A DNA stretch of 64,000 nt from JBFMFB01 sp040752115 (GTDB lineage Bacteria; Pseudomonadota; Gammaproteobacteria; Burkholderiales; Sulfuricellaceae). Both the position numbers and the translations under genes were made by a program. Of this stretch, positions 45,540 through 54,053 are shown piece by piece. The stretch covers positions 1 to 64,000 of the forward strand of contig JBFMFB010000003.1 in NCBI GenBank assembly GCA_040752115.1, given 5' to 3'. A model generated the notes under the pieces. The model did no database searches, was not told where the DNA came from, and saw nothing but the letters and a program-made list of their open reading frames with translations. Within the stretch, counting starts at the first letter, position 1; the number at the start of each line of letters is the position of its first letter.

Positions 45540-46793
45540 TCAAGAACCATGCCGCTTGCGATAATTGTCGAGAAAGCGTGCGATGCGCCCGATCGCCTCG
45601 GTGAGGTCATCCACGTTGGGCAGGAACACCACCCGGAAATGGTCGGGATGCGGCCAGTTGAAGCCGCTGCCCTGCACCGCCAGCACCTTTTCTTCGAGCA
45701 GCAGATCGAGAATGAACTGCTGGTCGTCGGCGATGGGATAAAGCTTGGGATCGAGCCGCGGAAACAGGTACATCGCGCCCTGCGGCTTGACGCAGGAAAC
45801 GCCGGGTATCTGGGTGAGCAGTTCCCATGCGCGGTCGCGCTGGCGGCACAGGCGGCCGGCCGGAGCGACCAGGTCGTTGATGCTCTGGTAGCCGCCGAGC
45901 GCCGTCTGGATCGCGTATTGCGACGGCACGTTGGCGCATAGCCGCATCGAAGCCAGCATGGTCAGCCCCTCGATGTAATCCCGCGCGTGGCGCTTCTCGC
46001 CCGAAACCACCAGCCAGCCGGCGCGGTAGCCGGCGGCACGGTAGTTCTTCGACAGGCCGTTGAAGGTGACGAACAGCACGTCGTCCGCCAGCGATGCGAT
46101 CGAAGTGTGCGTCGCTCCGTCGTACAGCACCTTGTCGTAGATTTCGTCCGAATAGACGATGAGATTGTGCTGGCGCGCAATCTCCACGACCTCCCGCAGC
46201 AGTTCGACCGGATACAGCGCGCCGGTCGGATTGTTCGGGTTGATGAGGACGATGGCGCGAGTGTTCGGCGTGATCTTGGCGCGGATGTCGTCGAGATCGG
46301 GCAGCCAGCCGGCCCCTTCGTCGCAGACATAATGGCGCGGAGTGCCGCCGGCCAGCGTCACCGCCGCCGTCCACAAAGGATAATCGGGGGCCGGCACCAG
46401 CACTTCGTCGCCGTTGTTGAGCAGCGCCTGCATCGACATCACGATCAGCTCGGACACGCCGTTGCCGATGTAGATATCCTCCAGGCGCACATCGGCGATC
46501 TTCTTTTCCTGGGTGTAATGCATGATCGCCTTGCGCGCGGCGAACAATCCCTTGGAGTCGGAATAACCCGAGGCCTCGGGCAGGTTATGGATGACGTCCT
46601 GGATAAGCTCTTCCGGCGCCTCGAAGCCGAACGGCGCAGGATTGCCGATGTTGAGCTTGATGATGCGGTGCCCGTCTTCCTCCATCTGCCGGGCGCGCGC
46701 CAGCACCGGCCCGCGGATGTCGTAGCAGACATTGGCGAGTTTGGCGGATTTGAGCACGGGGCGCACGGCCGGGGCGTTCCTGGGAGTCTTCAT
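45540..46793 (-). CDS. alaA: Alanine-synthesising aminotransferase (AlaA-like)
   Basis: 417-residue class I/II PLP aminotransferase close to E. coli AlaA/YfbQ (glutamate-pyruvate transaminase). KLNIGNPAPFGFEAPEELIQDV, the ELIVMSMQALL cofactor region, INPNNPTGALYP, VYSDEIYDKVLYD and the PLP lysine in FNGLSKNYRAAGYRAGW are all present. The start at 46793 gives the family N-terminus, but no good ribosome-binding site is visible. Transcribed toward hom, with a CACGAAT element between. Confidence 0.88.
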   Translation of the reverse strand: MKTPRNAPAVRPVLKSAKLANVCYDIRGPVLARARQMEEDGHRIIKLNIGNPAPFGFEAPEELIQDVIHNLPEASGYSDSKGLFAARKAIMHYTQEKKIADVRLEDIYIGNGVSELIVMSMQALLNNGDEVLVPAPDYPLWTAAVTLAGGTPRHYVCDEGAGWLPDLDDIRAKITPNTRAIVLINPNNPTGALYPVELLREVVEIARQHNLIVYSDEIYDKVLYDGATHTSIASLADDVLFVTFNGLSKNYRAAGYRAGWLVVSGEKRHARDYIEGLTMLASMRLCANVPSQYAIQTALGGYQSINDLVAPAGRLCRQRDRAWELLTQIPGVSCVKPQGAMYLFPRLDPKLYPIADDQQFILDLLLEEKVLAVQGSGFNWPHPDHFRVVFLPNVDDLTEAIGRIARFLDNYRKRHGS

Positions 46794-46818
46794 CGAAAAA
46801 TCGTGCAAAATGTATAAT
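46789..46818 (+). promoter_or_regulatory. Probable promoter of the Mth938-like gene
   Basis: TATAAT at 46813-46818 is a perfect -10 box; TTCATC at 46789-46794 is a partial -35 with 18-base spacing. The start codon follows at 46862. Confidence 0.5.
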
Positions 46819-46861
46819 GTTACTTGAGCAAGCAACGACTCGCAAATTGAGAAGCCCCCTC

Positions 46862-47233
46862 ATGAAGCTCCACCTCACTACTGCCACCAACCAGAACATC
46901 ATCACCGGCTACGGCAACGACCACGTGATGATCAACCGGGAACGCCACGAACGCAGCCTGATTCTGCTGCCCGACCGCATGGTGGAGAACTGGGAAGCCG
47001 AGGATTTCGCCGCGCTCACCGCCGCCCACTTCGAAGCGATCGCCAGCCTCGCGCCGGAACTGGTCCTGCTCGGCACCGGCCCAACCCTGCGTTTCCCCTC
47101 CCCCGCGCTTTCGCAGGCGCTCGCCCGTGCAAACATCGGACTGGAAGCCATGGACACCCCCGCGGCGTGCCGCACCTACAACATCCTCATGGCGGAAGGC
47201 CGGAAGGTCGCAGCGGCGCTGATTATCGGCTAG
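46862..47233 (+). CDS. Mth938-like domain protein (DUF498)
   Basis: 123-residue protein of the Mth938/NDUFAF3-like family: NIITGYGNDHVMINRERHERSLILLPDRMVENW, PELVLLGTGPTLRFP, MDTPAACRTYNILMAEGRKVAAALIIG. The mitochondrial relative assists complex I assembly; the bacterial role is unproven. The start at 46862 is chosen to match the family; an upstream in-frame start lies in the promoter. Confidence 0.85.
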   Translation: MKLHLTTATNQNIITGYGNDHVMINRERHERSLILLPDRMVENWEAEDFAALTAAHFEAIASLAPELVLLGTGPTLRFPSPALSQALARANIGLEAMDTPAACRTYNILMAEGRKVAAALIIG

Positions 47234-47354
47234 CGCAGGGCTTTCCGAGCCGGAATACGCGCCCTCTCCGACAGCTTCTCCGGCAGCCCCTGAACTTCCG
47301 CGATACGCGGTGTCAGAAAATCATGCTGCGATCTTATGCGAGAGGAGAATCCGG

Positions 47355-47837
47355 ATGCCCCCAAAATCGATCATGAAAACCGTGGTTGCGGGACTGGCGG
47401 GCGGAATGGCGATGAGCCTGGCGATGTTGCTGACTTTCCGGGTGATCGGCTTCGGTTGGAACGGTGAGGGTATTCTGCTTACGTCCCCAATGCAAAGCAG
47501 GAAACTCATTGCAGTCTGGACGCAGCTGGAACCCCTTCCCCTCATCATCGCCAATCCGGCGCCGATTATTGTTGGGCTGGTACTTTTCGGCATTGGCCAT
47601 GCCTTCGTTTACCGGTGGCTCGCTGCTGCATGGCCCCGCGGGATTGCCGCGCGAGCGTTGAGGCTGGCGGGCGTGCTGTTCTTTATTGCATTTTTGTTTT
47701 GGGAATTTTTTACGCCATTCAACCAGTTTGGAGAACCGCTGCCCCTTGTCGCGCTGGAACTGTCCTTCTGGGCGCTCGTCGCCCTCGCTGAGGCATTCGC
47801 CATCGCTTCCGTCATGGAGTACAAGAGCGCTCGCTAG
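47355..47837 (+). CDS. Hypothetical four-helix membrane protein
   Basis: 160 residues with about four membrane helices (roughly 8-28, 62-82, 98-118, 125-150). GLAGGMAMSLAMLLTFRVIGFGW at the start and a tryptophan-rich third helix (FIAFLFWEFFTPFNQFGEPLP) are notable. I do not recognise a family. A good ribosome-binding site (GAGGAG) precedes the ATG at 47355. Its last 26 bases overlap the 3' end of rimO on the other strand. Confidence 0.65.
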   Translation: MPPKSIMKTVVAGLAGGMAMSLAMLLTFRVIGFGWNGEGILLTSPMQSRKLIAVWTQLEPLPLIIANPAPIIVGLVLFGIGHAFVYRWLAAAWPRGIAARALRLAGVLFFIAFLFWEFFTPFNQFGEPLPLVALELSFWALVALAEAFAIASVMEYKSAR

Positions 47838-49170
47838 TTTTGGTGACCGCAAGCCCGATGCACCTTCCCCACAGGTCGTGCTCGTCCGAACCGGTAATTT
47901 CGACCTCGGCGAAATCCCCCGCTTTGAGGCCATCCGCGTCGTCGACGTACACCAGCCCGTCCACGCTCGGCGCATCCGCCTGGCTGCGGGCGATGGCGCC
48001 TTCTTCGTCCACCTCGTCCACCAGCACGGTGAGGCGCTTGCCGACTTTTCTTGCCAGCTTGGCGGCGCTGATTTCTTCCTGCACTTCCATCAGGCGCGCC
48101 AGGCGGTCTTCCTTCACTTCTTCCGGCACCTGGCCCGGTAGTTCATTGGCCGCCGCGCCTTCCACCGGCGAATAGGCGAAACAACCCACCCGGTCGAGTT
48201 GCGCCTCTTCGAGGAAAGCCAACAGCGTTTCAAAATCCTTTTCGGTTTCGCCGGGAAAGCCGACGATGAAGGTGCTGCGCAGCGTGATCTCCGGGCAGAT
48301 TTCTCGCCAGCGCCGGATGCGCGCCAGGTTGTTTTCGCTGCTGGCGGGTCGCTTCATGGCCTTGAGGATTTTCGGGCTGGCATGCTGAAACGGGACGTCC
48401 AGGTAAGGGAGTATCCTGCCCTCGGTCATCAGCGGGATGATGTCGTCCACCGCGGGATAGGGATAAACATAGTGCAGCCTCACCCAGACGCCGAGATCGC
48501 CCAGCAGGCGCGCCAGCTCCAGAAGGCGGGTCTTGACCGGCCTGCCCTGCCAGAAGCCGGTGCGGTATTTCACGTCCACGCCGTAGGCGCTGGTGTCCTG
48601 CGACACCACCAGCAGTTCCTTCACCCCGGCCTTGACAAGATTTTCCGCCTCCTGCATCACTTCCCCCAGCGGGCGGCTGACCAGATCGCCGCGCAGCGAC
48701 GGAATGATGCAGAAACTGCAGCGATGGTTGCAGCCTTCGGATATCTTCAGATAGGCATAGTGCTTCGGCGTCAGCTTGATGCCGTGCGGCGGCACCAGGC
48801 TCAGGAACGGATCGTGCGGCTGCGGCAGATGGGCGTGCACCGCCGACATCACTTCGGCCGTCGCGTGCGGCCCGGTCACTGCCAGCACCTGCGGATGCGC
48901 CGCGCGCACCACGTCTTCCTTCGCGCCCAGACAGCCGGTGACGATCACCTTGCCGTTCTCGGCCAGCGCCTCGCCGATGGCATCGAGCGATTCCTCGACC
49001 GCGGCATCGATGAAACCGCAGGTATTGACCACCACCAGATCGGCGTTCTCGTAGCTCGGAGAAATTTCGTAGCCCTCGACGCGCAGGCGCGTCAGGATTT
49101 GCTCCGAATCCACCAGCGCCTTGGCGCAGCCGAGGGAGACGAAGCCGATTTTTGGAGCGGAGCGGGGCAT
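47812..49170 (-). CDS. rimO: Ribosomal protein S12 methylthiotransferase
   Basis: 452-residue radical-SAM enzyme that methylthiolates Asp88 of S12. It has the N-terminal cluster domain (VSLGCAKALVDSEQIL, CGFIDAAVEES, TGCLGA), the radical-SAM triad CNHRCSFC near residue 150 and a C-terminal TRAM domain. The ATG at 49170 gives the RimO-type N-terminus; a TTG 21 bases upstream is less likely. It converges on a membrane-protein gene with a short 3' overlap. Confidence 0.95.
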   Translation of the reverse strand: MPRSAPKIGFVSLGCAKALVDSEQILTRLRVEGYEISPSYENADLVVVNTCGFIDAAVEESLDAIGEALAENGKVIVTGCLGAKEDVVRAAHPQVLAVTGPHATAEVMSAVHAHLPQPHDPFLSLVPPHGIKLTPKHYAYLKISEGCNHRCSFCIIPSLRGDLVSRPLGEVMQEAENLVKAGVKELLVVSQDTSAYGVDVKYRTGFWQGRPVKTRLLELARLLGDLGVWVRLHYVYPYPAVDDIIPLMTEGRILPYLDVPFQHASPKILKAMKRPASSENNLARIRRWREICPEITLRSTFIVGFPGETEKDFETLLAFLEEAQLDRVGCFAYSPVEGAAANELPGQVPEEVKEDRLARLMEVQEEISAAKLARKVGKRLTVLVDEVDEEGAIARSQADAPSVDGLVYVDDADGLKAGDFAEVEITGSDEHDLWGRCIGLAVTKTSERSCTP

Positions 49171-49270
49171 TTTATGTTGTCGCAGATTCAAATTGGGTTG
49201 ACGGGATCCAGCGGATCAATGGCGTTCATTTTTTTAGCGCGGCGTTGGAATGCCGCAACGCAGGTAGAAA

Positions 49271-50044
49271 TCAGCCATGACCGATCAGCGCCCCGGTAAG
49301 CCAGATCGAGCCGACGCCAAGCCCGATCAGCCCCACCTGCTGCACCGTGGCGGCCAGTTCGGTGCGTTTGTGCAGGCCCGGAATCAGATCCGCCACCGCC
49401 ACGTAAATCATGCTGGCCGCAGCGATGCCGAGCAGGAACGGTACCCAGCCTTGCATGGATTGCAGTGCGAAGTACGCCAGCAGGCCGCCGACCAGGGTGG
49501 CGAAACTGGACAGCAGGTTGAACAGGAACGCCTGCCTCCTGGTGTAGCCGGAATGCAGCAGGATCAGGAAATCGCCGATTTCCTGCGGAATTTCGTGGGC
49601 GATGATGGCGAGCGAGGTGATGATCCCGAGCTGCACGTCCAGCATGAACGCCGCCGCGATCAGGATGCCGTCCACGAAATTGTGGAAGGTATCCCCCACC
49701 ATGACCATCATGCCGCTGCGGCCGTGATCGGTATTCTCTTCGTGGACGCCGTGCGCCTCGCATTCGCCGCCGTGGCAGTGGCGCCACAGCACCAGCTTTT
49801 CCAGCGTGAAGAACAGCAGGATGCCGAATAGCACCGCCCCCGCGGTCTTCTGGGCGTCGCCACTCGCCTCGAAGGCATGGGGCAGTATTTCCAGGAACAC
49901 CGCGCCCAGCAGCGCGCCGATAGCGTAGCTGATCAGCATCGGCACTCGCGAAGCGCGCGCCGAAAAGGCGAACAGCGCCGCCCCGGCGACGCTCAACACG
50001 CCGCCGAGGAAGCTTGCCAGAATGATCCATAGCAGGACTGACAT
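49271..50044 (-). CDS. ZIP-family metal transporter
   Basis: 257 residues, about eight membrane helices. The ZIP motifs are HNFVDGILIAAAF near residue 120 and HEIPQEIGDFLILLHSG near residue 148, and the loop between helices three and four is histidine/cysteine-rich (HCHGGECEAHGVHEENTDHG). Divalent metal uptake such as zinc or iron is likely. Divergence of the loop prevents naming the metal. Confidence 0.85.
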   Translation of the reverse strand: MSVLLWIILASFLGGVLSVAGAALFAFSARASRVPMLISYAIGALLGAVFLEILPHAFEASGDAQKTAGAVLFGILLFFTLEKLVLWRHCHGGECEAHGVHEENTDHGRSGMMVMVGDTFHNFVDGILIAAAFMLDVQLGIITSLAIIAHEIPQEIGDFLILLHSGYTRRQAFLFNLLSSFATLVGGLLAYFALQSMQGWVPFLLGIAAASMIYVAVADLIPGLHKRTELAATVQQVGLIGLGVGSIWLTGALIGHG

Positions 50045-50091
50045 GGAGTTCGCCGCGAGGGAGGACAGAAACCGCTATTATACGCGCCCTG

Positions 50092-50856
50092 TCAAGCGCG
50101 GCGATTTTCCAGCCAGATCAGCGTCGCCATGCGGCCGGTGGCGCCGTCGCGGCGGTAGGAAAAAAAGCGTTCAGAGTCGCTGAAGGTGCAGTACTCACCG
50201 CCCGAAATCCTTGTCACGCCGAGCGCCTTCAGGCGCTGACGCGCGAGCAGATAGATGTCCGCCAGCCATTTTTGTTGGGTGAGGGGTGAGGCGTGAGGGG
50301 TGAGGCGCAGCTTGAAAGCGCTGTTCGCCCCAGGGTCGTTGGCCAGGAAAATCTGGCGGACTTCCTCGCCCACCTCGAATGCCTGCGGGCCGATTGCCGG
50401 ACCCAGCCAGGCCATGAGATCGGCGGGCTCACGGCGCATTTGCGCCACCGTCGCCTCGATCACACCCCCCGCCAAGCCGCGCCAGCCGGCATGCGCAGCC
50501 GCCACCACGGTGCCCTGCCGGTCGCACAGCAGCACCGGCAGGCAATCCGCCGTCAGCACCGCGCAGACGGAGCCGGGCTCGCGCGCCACGGCGGCATCGG
50601 CCTCCGGAATGCCCGTGCTCGCATCGGCATCGGCAACGGCGATGCCATGCACCTGTTTCAGCCACACCGGTTCGGCAGGCAGGCGCTCGCGCAGAAAGGC
50701 CCGGTTTCGCGCCACCGCCGCGGGTTCGTCGCCGACGTGATCGCCCAGGTTAAGGCCCGCGTAGATCCCGGCACTTGCTCCTCCCGCGCGCGTGGTCGTC
50801 AGGGCGCGCACGTTCGCGGGAGCATCCCAATCGGGAACGATCCAGCCGGAATTCAT
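50092..50856 (-). CDS. pgeF: Purine nucleoside phosphorylase / YfiH-type PgeF
   Basis: 254-residue multicopper-oxidase-fold protein (formerly polyphenol oxidase, YfiH/LACC1 family), acting on purine nucleosides or editing peptidoglycan. LNLGDHVGDEPAAVARNR, WLKQVHGIAVADAD, ADCLPVLLCD, AAAHAGWRGLAGG and FFSYRRDGATGRMA are all present. The start at 50856 overlaps the rluD stop by four bases. Residues RLTPHASPLT near residue 185 are encoded by a 14-base tandem repeat at 50279-50306, so a surface loop has taken up repeat DNA. Confidence 0.88.
   Translation of the reverse strand: MNSGWIVPDWDAPANVRALTTTRAGGASAGIYAGLNLGDHVGDEPAAVARNRAFLRERLPAEPVWLKQVHGIAVADADASTGIPEADAAVAREPGSVCAVLTADCLPVLLCDRQGTVVAAAHAGWRGLAGGVIEATVAQMRREPADLMAWLGPAIGPQAFEVGEEVRQIFLANDPGANSAFKLRLTPHASPLTQQKWLADIYLLARQRLKALGVTRISGGEYCTFSDSERFFSYRRDGATGRMATLIWLENRRA
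50279..50306. repeat. 14-bp tandem repeat inside pgeF
   Basis: Two exact copies of GTGAGGGGTGAGGC lie inside the pgeF coding region without breaking the frame. The same unit forms the intergenic hairpin at 42534-42596. Confidence 0.8.
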
Positions 50857-51839
50857 GGCGCTTCGCTTCGCAATGCTTCCAACAGCGCCGCCATGTCCGC
50901 CGGCAATCGCGCCTGCCATTCCATTGCTTCCCCGCTGACCGGATGCAGCAGGCCGAGGCGCTCCGCGTGCAGAGCCTGCCGCCCCAGCGCCCGGATGGCG
51001 TCACGCACTGAAGGGGGCTGTTCCGCCGGCCGGCCGCCGTAAACCGGGTCGCCCGCCAACGGATGGCCGATGGATTGCATATGCACCCGGATCTGATGCG
51101 TGCGGCCGGTTTCCAGGCTGCACTGGACCAGGCTGTGCGCGGCAAAAGATTCGCCCACGCGATAGTGCGTCACCGCAGGCTTTCCACCCGCGACCACTGC
51201 CATTCTGGTGCGCTGCACAGGATGGCGTCCGATCGGCCCTTCCACCTTGCCTTCCGGTTGCGGCGCACCCTGCACCACAGCCAGGTAGTGGCGCTTCACG
51301 CTGCGCGCCTGCAACTGCCGCACCAGATCGGTCTGCGCAGTCAGGGTCTTGGCCACCACCAGCAGGCCGGAAGTGTCCTTGTCCAGCCGGTGCACGATGC
51401 CGGCACGCGGAATGCCGGCCAGCGGCGGCGCATGATGCAGCAAGGCGTTGAGCATCGTCCCCTGCCAGTTGCCGCTGCCCGGATGGACTACCAGCCCGGC
51501 GGGTTTGTTGATCACCAGCAACGCTTCGTCCTCGTACACGATATCGAGCGCAATCTCCTCCGGCGCAAAGGCGGTTTCGTCAGGCGAAGGCGGCGGCTCG
51601 ACCCTGATGCGCTCTCCGCCCCACACCGGCTGCTTGGCGGTAGCAGTTTTCCCATTGACCGTCACCGCCCCGTCCCGAATCCAGGCTTGCAAGCGGCTGC
51701 GGGAATATTCGGGCAGCAGCCGCTGCAGCGCCTGATCGAGGCGCAGGCCGGCATAGTCCTGCGGCACCGTCAGTTCGGCGGGCTGAAGTCGGGTGGGGTT
51801 TCGGTTATAATCGTTCAAATTTTTTGCAGGTTCCGACAT
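50853..51839 (-). CDS. rluD: 23S rRNA pseudouridine synthase D
   Basis: 328 residues modifying U1911, U1915 and U1917. An N-terminal S4 domain (GLRLDQALQRLLPEYSRSRLQAWI) precedes the catalytic HRLDKDTSGLLVVAKT near residue 140. The start at 51839 matches the family; its ATG overlaps the bamD ATG on the opposite strand within a single CATG. It is followed by pgeF with a 4-base overlap, the usual rluD-pgeF pair. Confidence 0.94.
   Translation of the reverse strand: MSEPAKNLNDYNRNPTRLQPAELTVPQDYAGLRLDQALQRLLPEYSRSRLQAWIRDGAVTVNGKTATAKQPVWGGERIRVEPPPSPDETAFAPEEIALDIVYEDEALLVINKPAGLVVHPGSGNWQGTMLNALLHHAPPLAGIPRAGIVHRLDKDTSGLLVVAKTLTAQTDLVRQLQARSVKRHYLAVVQGAPQPEGKVEGPIGRHPVQRTRMAVVAGGKPAVTHYRVGESFAAHSLVQCSLETGRTHQIRVHMQSIGHPLAGDPVYGGRPAEQPPSVRDAIRALGRQALHAERLGLLHPVSGEAMEWQARLPADMAALLEALRSEAP
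51806..51830 (+). promoter_or_regulatory. bamD -10 box and ribosome-binding site
   Basis: TATAAT at 51806-51811, with GCAGG at 51826-51830 seven bases before the bamD ATG. Both lie inside the first codons of rluD on the other strand. The -35 region is weak. Confidence 0.5.
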
Positions 51840-52623
51840 GAAGCGTAGTTTAGCGTTTATCCTGGCCTTATGGCTGACCGGCTGCGGCCTGTTCCCCGAA
51901 GTGCAGGACCCGACCAAAGGCTGGTCGGCGCAGAAGCTTTACAGCGAAGCCAAGACGGAAATGGCCGACGGCAACTACGAAAAGGCCGTCAAGCTGTTCG
52001 AATCGCTGGAGGCGCGCTACCCCTACGGGCGCTACGCGCAGCAGGCTCAACTTGAGGTCGCCTACGCCTATTTCAAGCAGGGCGAACCGGTTTCCGCCGT
52101 GGCGGCCTGCGACCGCTTCATCAAACTGCACCCCAACCATCCCAACGTGGACTATGCCTACTATCTCAAGGGGCTGGCCAACTTCAACGAAGACCTCGGC
52201 ATCCTCGGTGCCATCGGCAGCCAGGACCTGACCGAGCGCGATCCCAAAGCCGCGCGCGAATCCTTCGAGTCGTTCAAGGAGCTGGTGACCCGCTTGCCCA
52301 ACAGCAAATACACGCCGGATGCGCTGGCGCGGATGAAATATCTCGCCAATGCGCTCGCCTCCCACGAAGTGCATGTGGCGCGCTATTACGTGCGCCGCGG
52401 TGCTTTTGTCGCCGCAGCCAACCGCGCCCAATACGCCCTCGAACACTACCCGCAGGCGCCGGCGACGGAAGAAGCGCTGGCGCTGATGGTGAAATCCTAC
52501 AATGCCCTCGGCATCAACGACCTGCGGGACGATGCGCTGCGCGTGCTGAACCGGAATTTCCCGAACAGCAAATACCTCGCCGCTGCGCTGAAACCCGAAA
52601 CGCCCTGGTGGAAGCTGTGGTAA
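51838..52623 (+). CDS. bamD: Outer membrane assembly lipoprotein BamD
   Basis: 261-residue lipoprotein of the BAM complex. The signal peptide MKRSLAFILALWLTGC ends in a lipobox with the modified cysteine at residue 16. Five TPR-like repeats follow, with YPYGRYAQQAQLEVAYAYFKQGEPVSAVAACDRFIKLHPNHPNVDYAYYLKGL as the clearest part. It starts back-to-back with rluD on the other strand. Confidence 0.95.
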   Translation: MKRSLAFILALWLTGCGLFPEVQDPTKGWSAQKLYSEAKTEMADGNYEKAVKLFESLEARYPYGRYAQQAQLEVAYAYFKQGEPVSAVAACDRFIKLHPNHPNVDYAYYLKGLANFNEDLGILGAIGSQDLTERDPKAARESFESFKELVTRLPNSKYTPDALARMKYLANALASHEVHVARYYVRRGAFVAAANRAQYALEHYPQAPATEEALALMVKSYNALGINDLRDDALRVLNRNFPNSKYLAAALKPETPWWKLW

Positions 52624-52659
52624 GCGGGGACGCAGGCCCCTTCCCCATCCTGCCGAAAT

Positions 52660-52687
52660 AGAAAGGGAGCCGCACGGCTCCCTTTCT
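52660..52687 (+). terminator. Hairpin downstream of bamD
   Basis: Stem AGAAAGGGAGCCG / CGGCTCCCTTTCT with a two-base centre. It is a strong hairpin but only a short T-run follows; probably terminates bamD transcription. Confidence 0.6.
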
Positions 52688-52728
52688 AACTATTAAGCCG
52701 GCCCTCAAATACACTGCTACATTCTTTG

Positions 52729-52856
52729 GGCGGCCGAAAACCTTTGTTCCGTACCGAATAGGGCGGGCCGTGCCCGCCGCAAAGCTGGCGGCCGCGGGCC
52801 GCCCTATGCCGCAACACAACCGGCGCGTGTGTGCGGACAGGTATTTTCGGGCCGCC
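52729..52856. repeat. Nested palindromic repeat
   Basis: Outer arms GGCGGCCGAAAACCT (52729) and AGGTATTTTCGGGCCGCC (to 52856) enclose an inner palindrome 52758-52807 whose ends read ATAGGGCGG and CCGCCCTAT, related to the GTAGGGCGGG repeats. It occupies the gap between bamD and the convergent NosL-like gene. No gene is visible in this 255-base stretch. Confidence 0.65.
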
Positions 52857-52878
52857 TTAATAATCCCGAAAAACTGGC

Positions 52879-53394
52879 CTAGTGATGCATCGGATGCCGC
52901 AGCGTCTGAAGCGTTTCCGGGCTGACCTGCCCGAAGGGAACCGCCTGTCCGCCATGCTCCTTGGCAAACCGTTCGGCATCCTGGCTGCTCTTGAATGCGG
53001 GCATGTCGGCACCCATCGGCCCGTTGGTGTCTGACCCGACCACCAGAACGGCCTGTTCCGCCTTGACCCAGCCGCTGCCGTTGTAATCGCTCAGGTAAAT
53101 CTGGGCAATATCGGCCGCGCTATGCTCCTTGTCGAATTTCGCCATGTCGAAGCGAAACCGGAACAGCTCGGCGGGCGATTCGAAAGCGGACATTTTGTTG
53201 TCCTTGAAAATGATCTGCCCCTGCCAGCGGGGATAGCGTGCCGGATACATGCCGCATACGGGGCAGCGCTGCTGCTTGCTTACCGTCTGCGGAGGATAGG
53301 TCTCGGCCGCATTCGCGGGCGCTACCGGCACGGCAGCCAGCGTGAAAAAGAGCGCGGCGGCCGCGCCGCCGATCATGTTCTGCCAATATCGCAT
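52879..53394 (-). CDS. Second NosL-like copper-binding protein
   Basis: 171 residues with a Sec signal peptide (ending PANAAE) and a NosL-family domain: RCPVCGMYPARYPRWQGQIIF (CxxCxM copper ligands near residue 42), KMSAFESPAELFRFRFDMAKF and DMPAFKSSQDAERFAKEHGG. It differs from the lipoprotein NosL upstream by having a CPVCGM ligand set and no lipobox. It would deliver copper to NosZ or another periplasmic copper enzyme. Last gene of the nos run on this strand, 17 bases after a small ORF. Confidence 0.8.
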   Translation of the reverse strand: MRYWQNMIGGAAAALFFTLAAVPVAPANAAETYPPQTVSKQQRCPVCGMYPARYPRWQGQIIFKDNKMSAFESPAELFRFRFDMAKFDKEHSAADIAQIYLSDYNGSGWVKAEQAVLVVGSDTNGPMGADMPAFKSSQDAERFAKEHGGQAVPFGQVSPETLQTLRHPMHH

Positions 53395-53411
53395 CGTCGG
53401 GTTCCTTTCTG

Positions 53412-53765
53412 TCAAGCGGTTAAGCAAGGGTCTTTCCGGATCGCGTCCACCAGGCTGCGAACATTATCCCACGGGTCCCTTCCGGGCTTTGTAATGCGAT
53501 CTTCACGCACCTTGCCGTCAAGATCGTGGAAGTGATTGGGAAACGAGGCCAGCCCCTCATGCATGGGTGCGGTATCCACCCGCATCAGTGCGCTTCCCCA
53601 CAGCCATGCAATGGAATATTCGTCGGGGTTCGGATAACGCAGTTCCAGCTGAACGCCGTCATCAAACGTCACCAGCAGGGCATCCTGCTTCAGAACCGCA
53701 TCGCCGGAAAGCTGCCCGGCATAGTGGGCTTCGATTTTATCCTTGAGTTCCAGGTGCAGATTCAT
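53412..53765 (-). CDS. Small protein resembling TumE/DUF6516 toxins
   Basis: 117 residues, soluble. The central pattern of LELRYPNPDEYSIAWLWGSALMRVDTAPMHEGLASFPNHFHDLDGKV resembles the TumE/DUF6516 toxin family (an aspartate-alanine-proline-histidine stretch followed by FPxHxH-like residues). This assignment is by eye and uncertain. It overlaps the upstream 91-residue gene by four bases (ATGA), typical of toxin-antitoxin pairs, and lies between two NosL genes. Confidence 0.55.
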   Translation of the reverse strand: MNLHLELKDKIEAHYAGQLSGDAVLKQDALLVTFDDGVQLELRYPNPDEYSIAWLWGSALMRVDTAPMHEGLASFPNHFHDLDGKVREDRITKPGRDPWDNVRSLVDAIRKDPCLTA

Positions 53766-54037
53766 ATGGTCTTGTTAACCTCCAGCAGATGTTCTTTCAG
53801 GCCCGCTCGGATATTCTCGTAGCCTTCGCGAAGGAGCTTTGCGCTCAGATAATCTTCATAGGCCGGATGCTCTGCCACCGTGCCGGAGGCGATTTTTTCC
53901 TTCAGCTCCACTTCGCTTTCGACCTGATATTTCTCCAGCAGCTGCTTGCGGTTTTCCCTCATTTCGAAAGCCGCCTTTGCCACCCGGTCAATTTCGTTAG
54001 CCTGGTCGGGGTTCATTCCCGCGAAAAAAAGCTTCAT
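53762..54037 (-). CDS. Small helical protein, possible antitoxin partner
   Basis: 91 residues, charged and helical; segments KLFFAGMNPDQANEIDRVAK and GTVAEHPAYEDYLSAKLLREGYENI are distinctive. I do not recognise the family. The start at 54037 has GGAG 8-11 bases upstream. It precedes and overlaps the TumE-like gene and starts 16 bases after nosL, so it is co-transcribed with the nos genes. Confidence 0.55.
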   Translation of the reverse strand: MKLFFAGMNPDQANEIDRVAKAAFEMRENRKQLLEKYQVESEVELKEKIASGTVAEHPAYEDYLSAKLLREGYENIRAGLKEHLLEVNKTI

Positions 54038-54053
54038 CCCGTCATCTCCTCGA

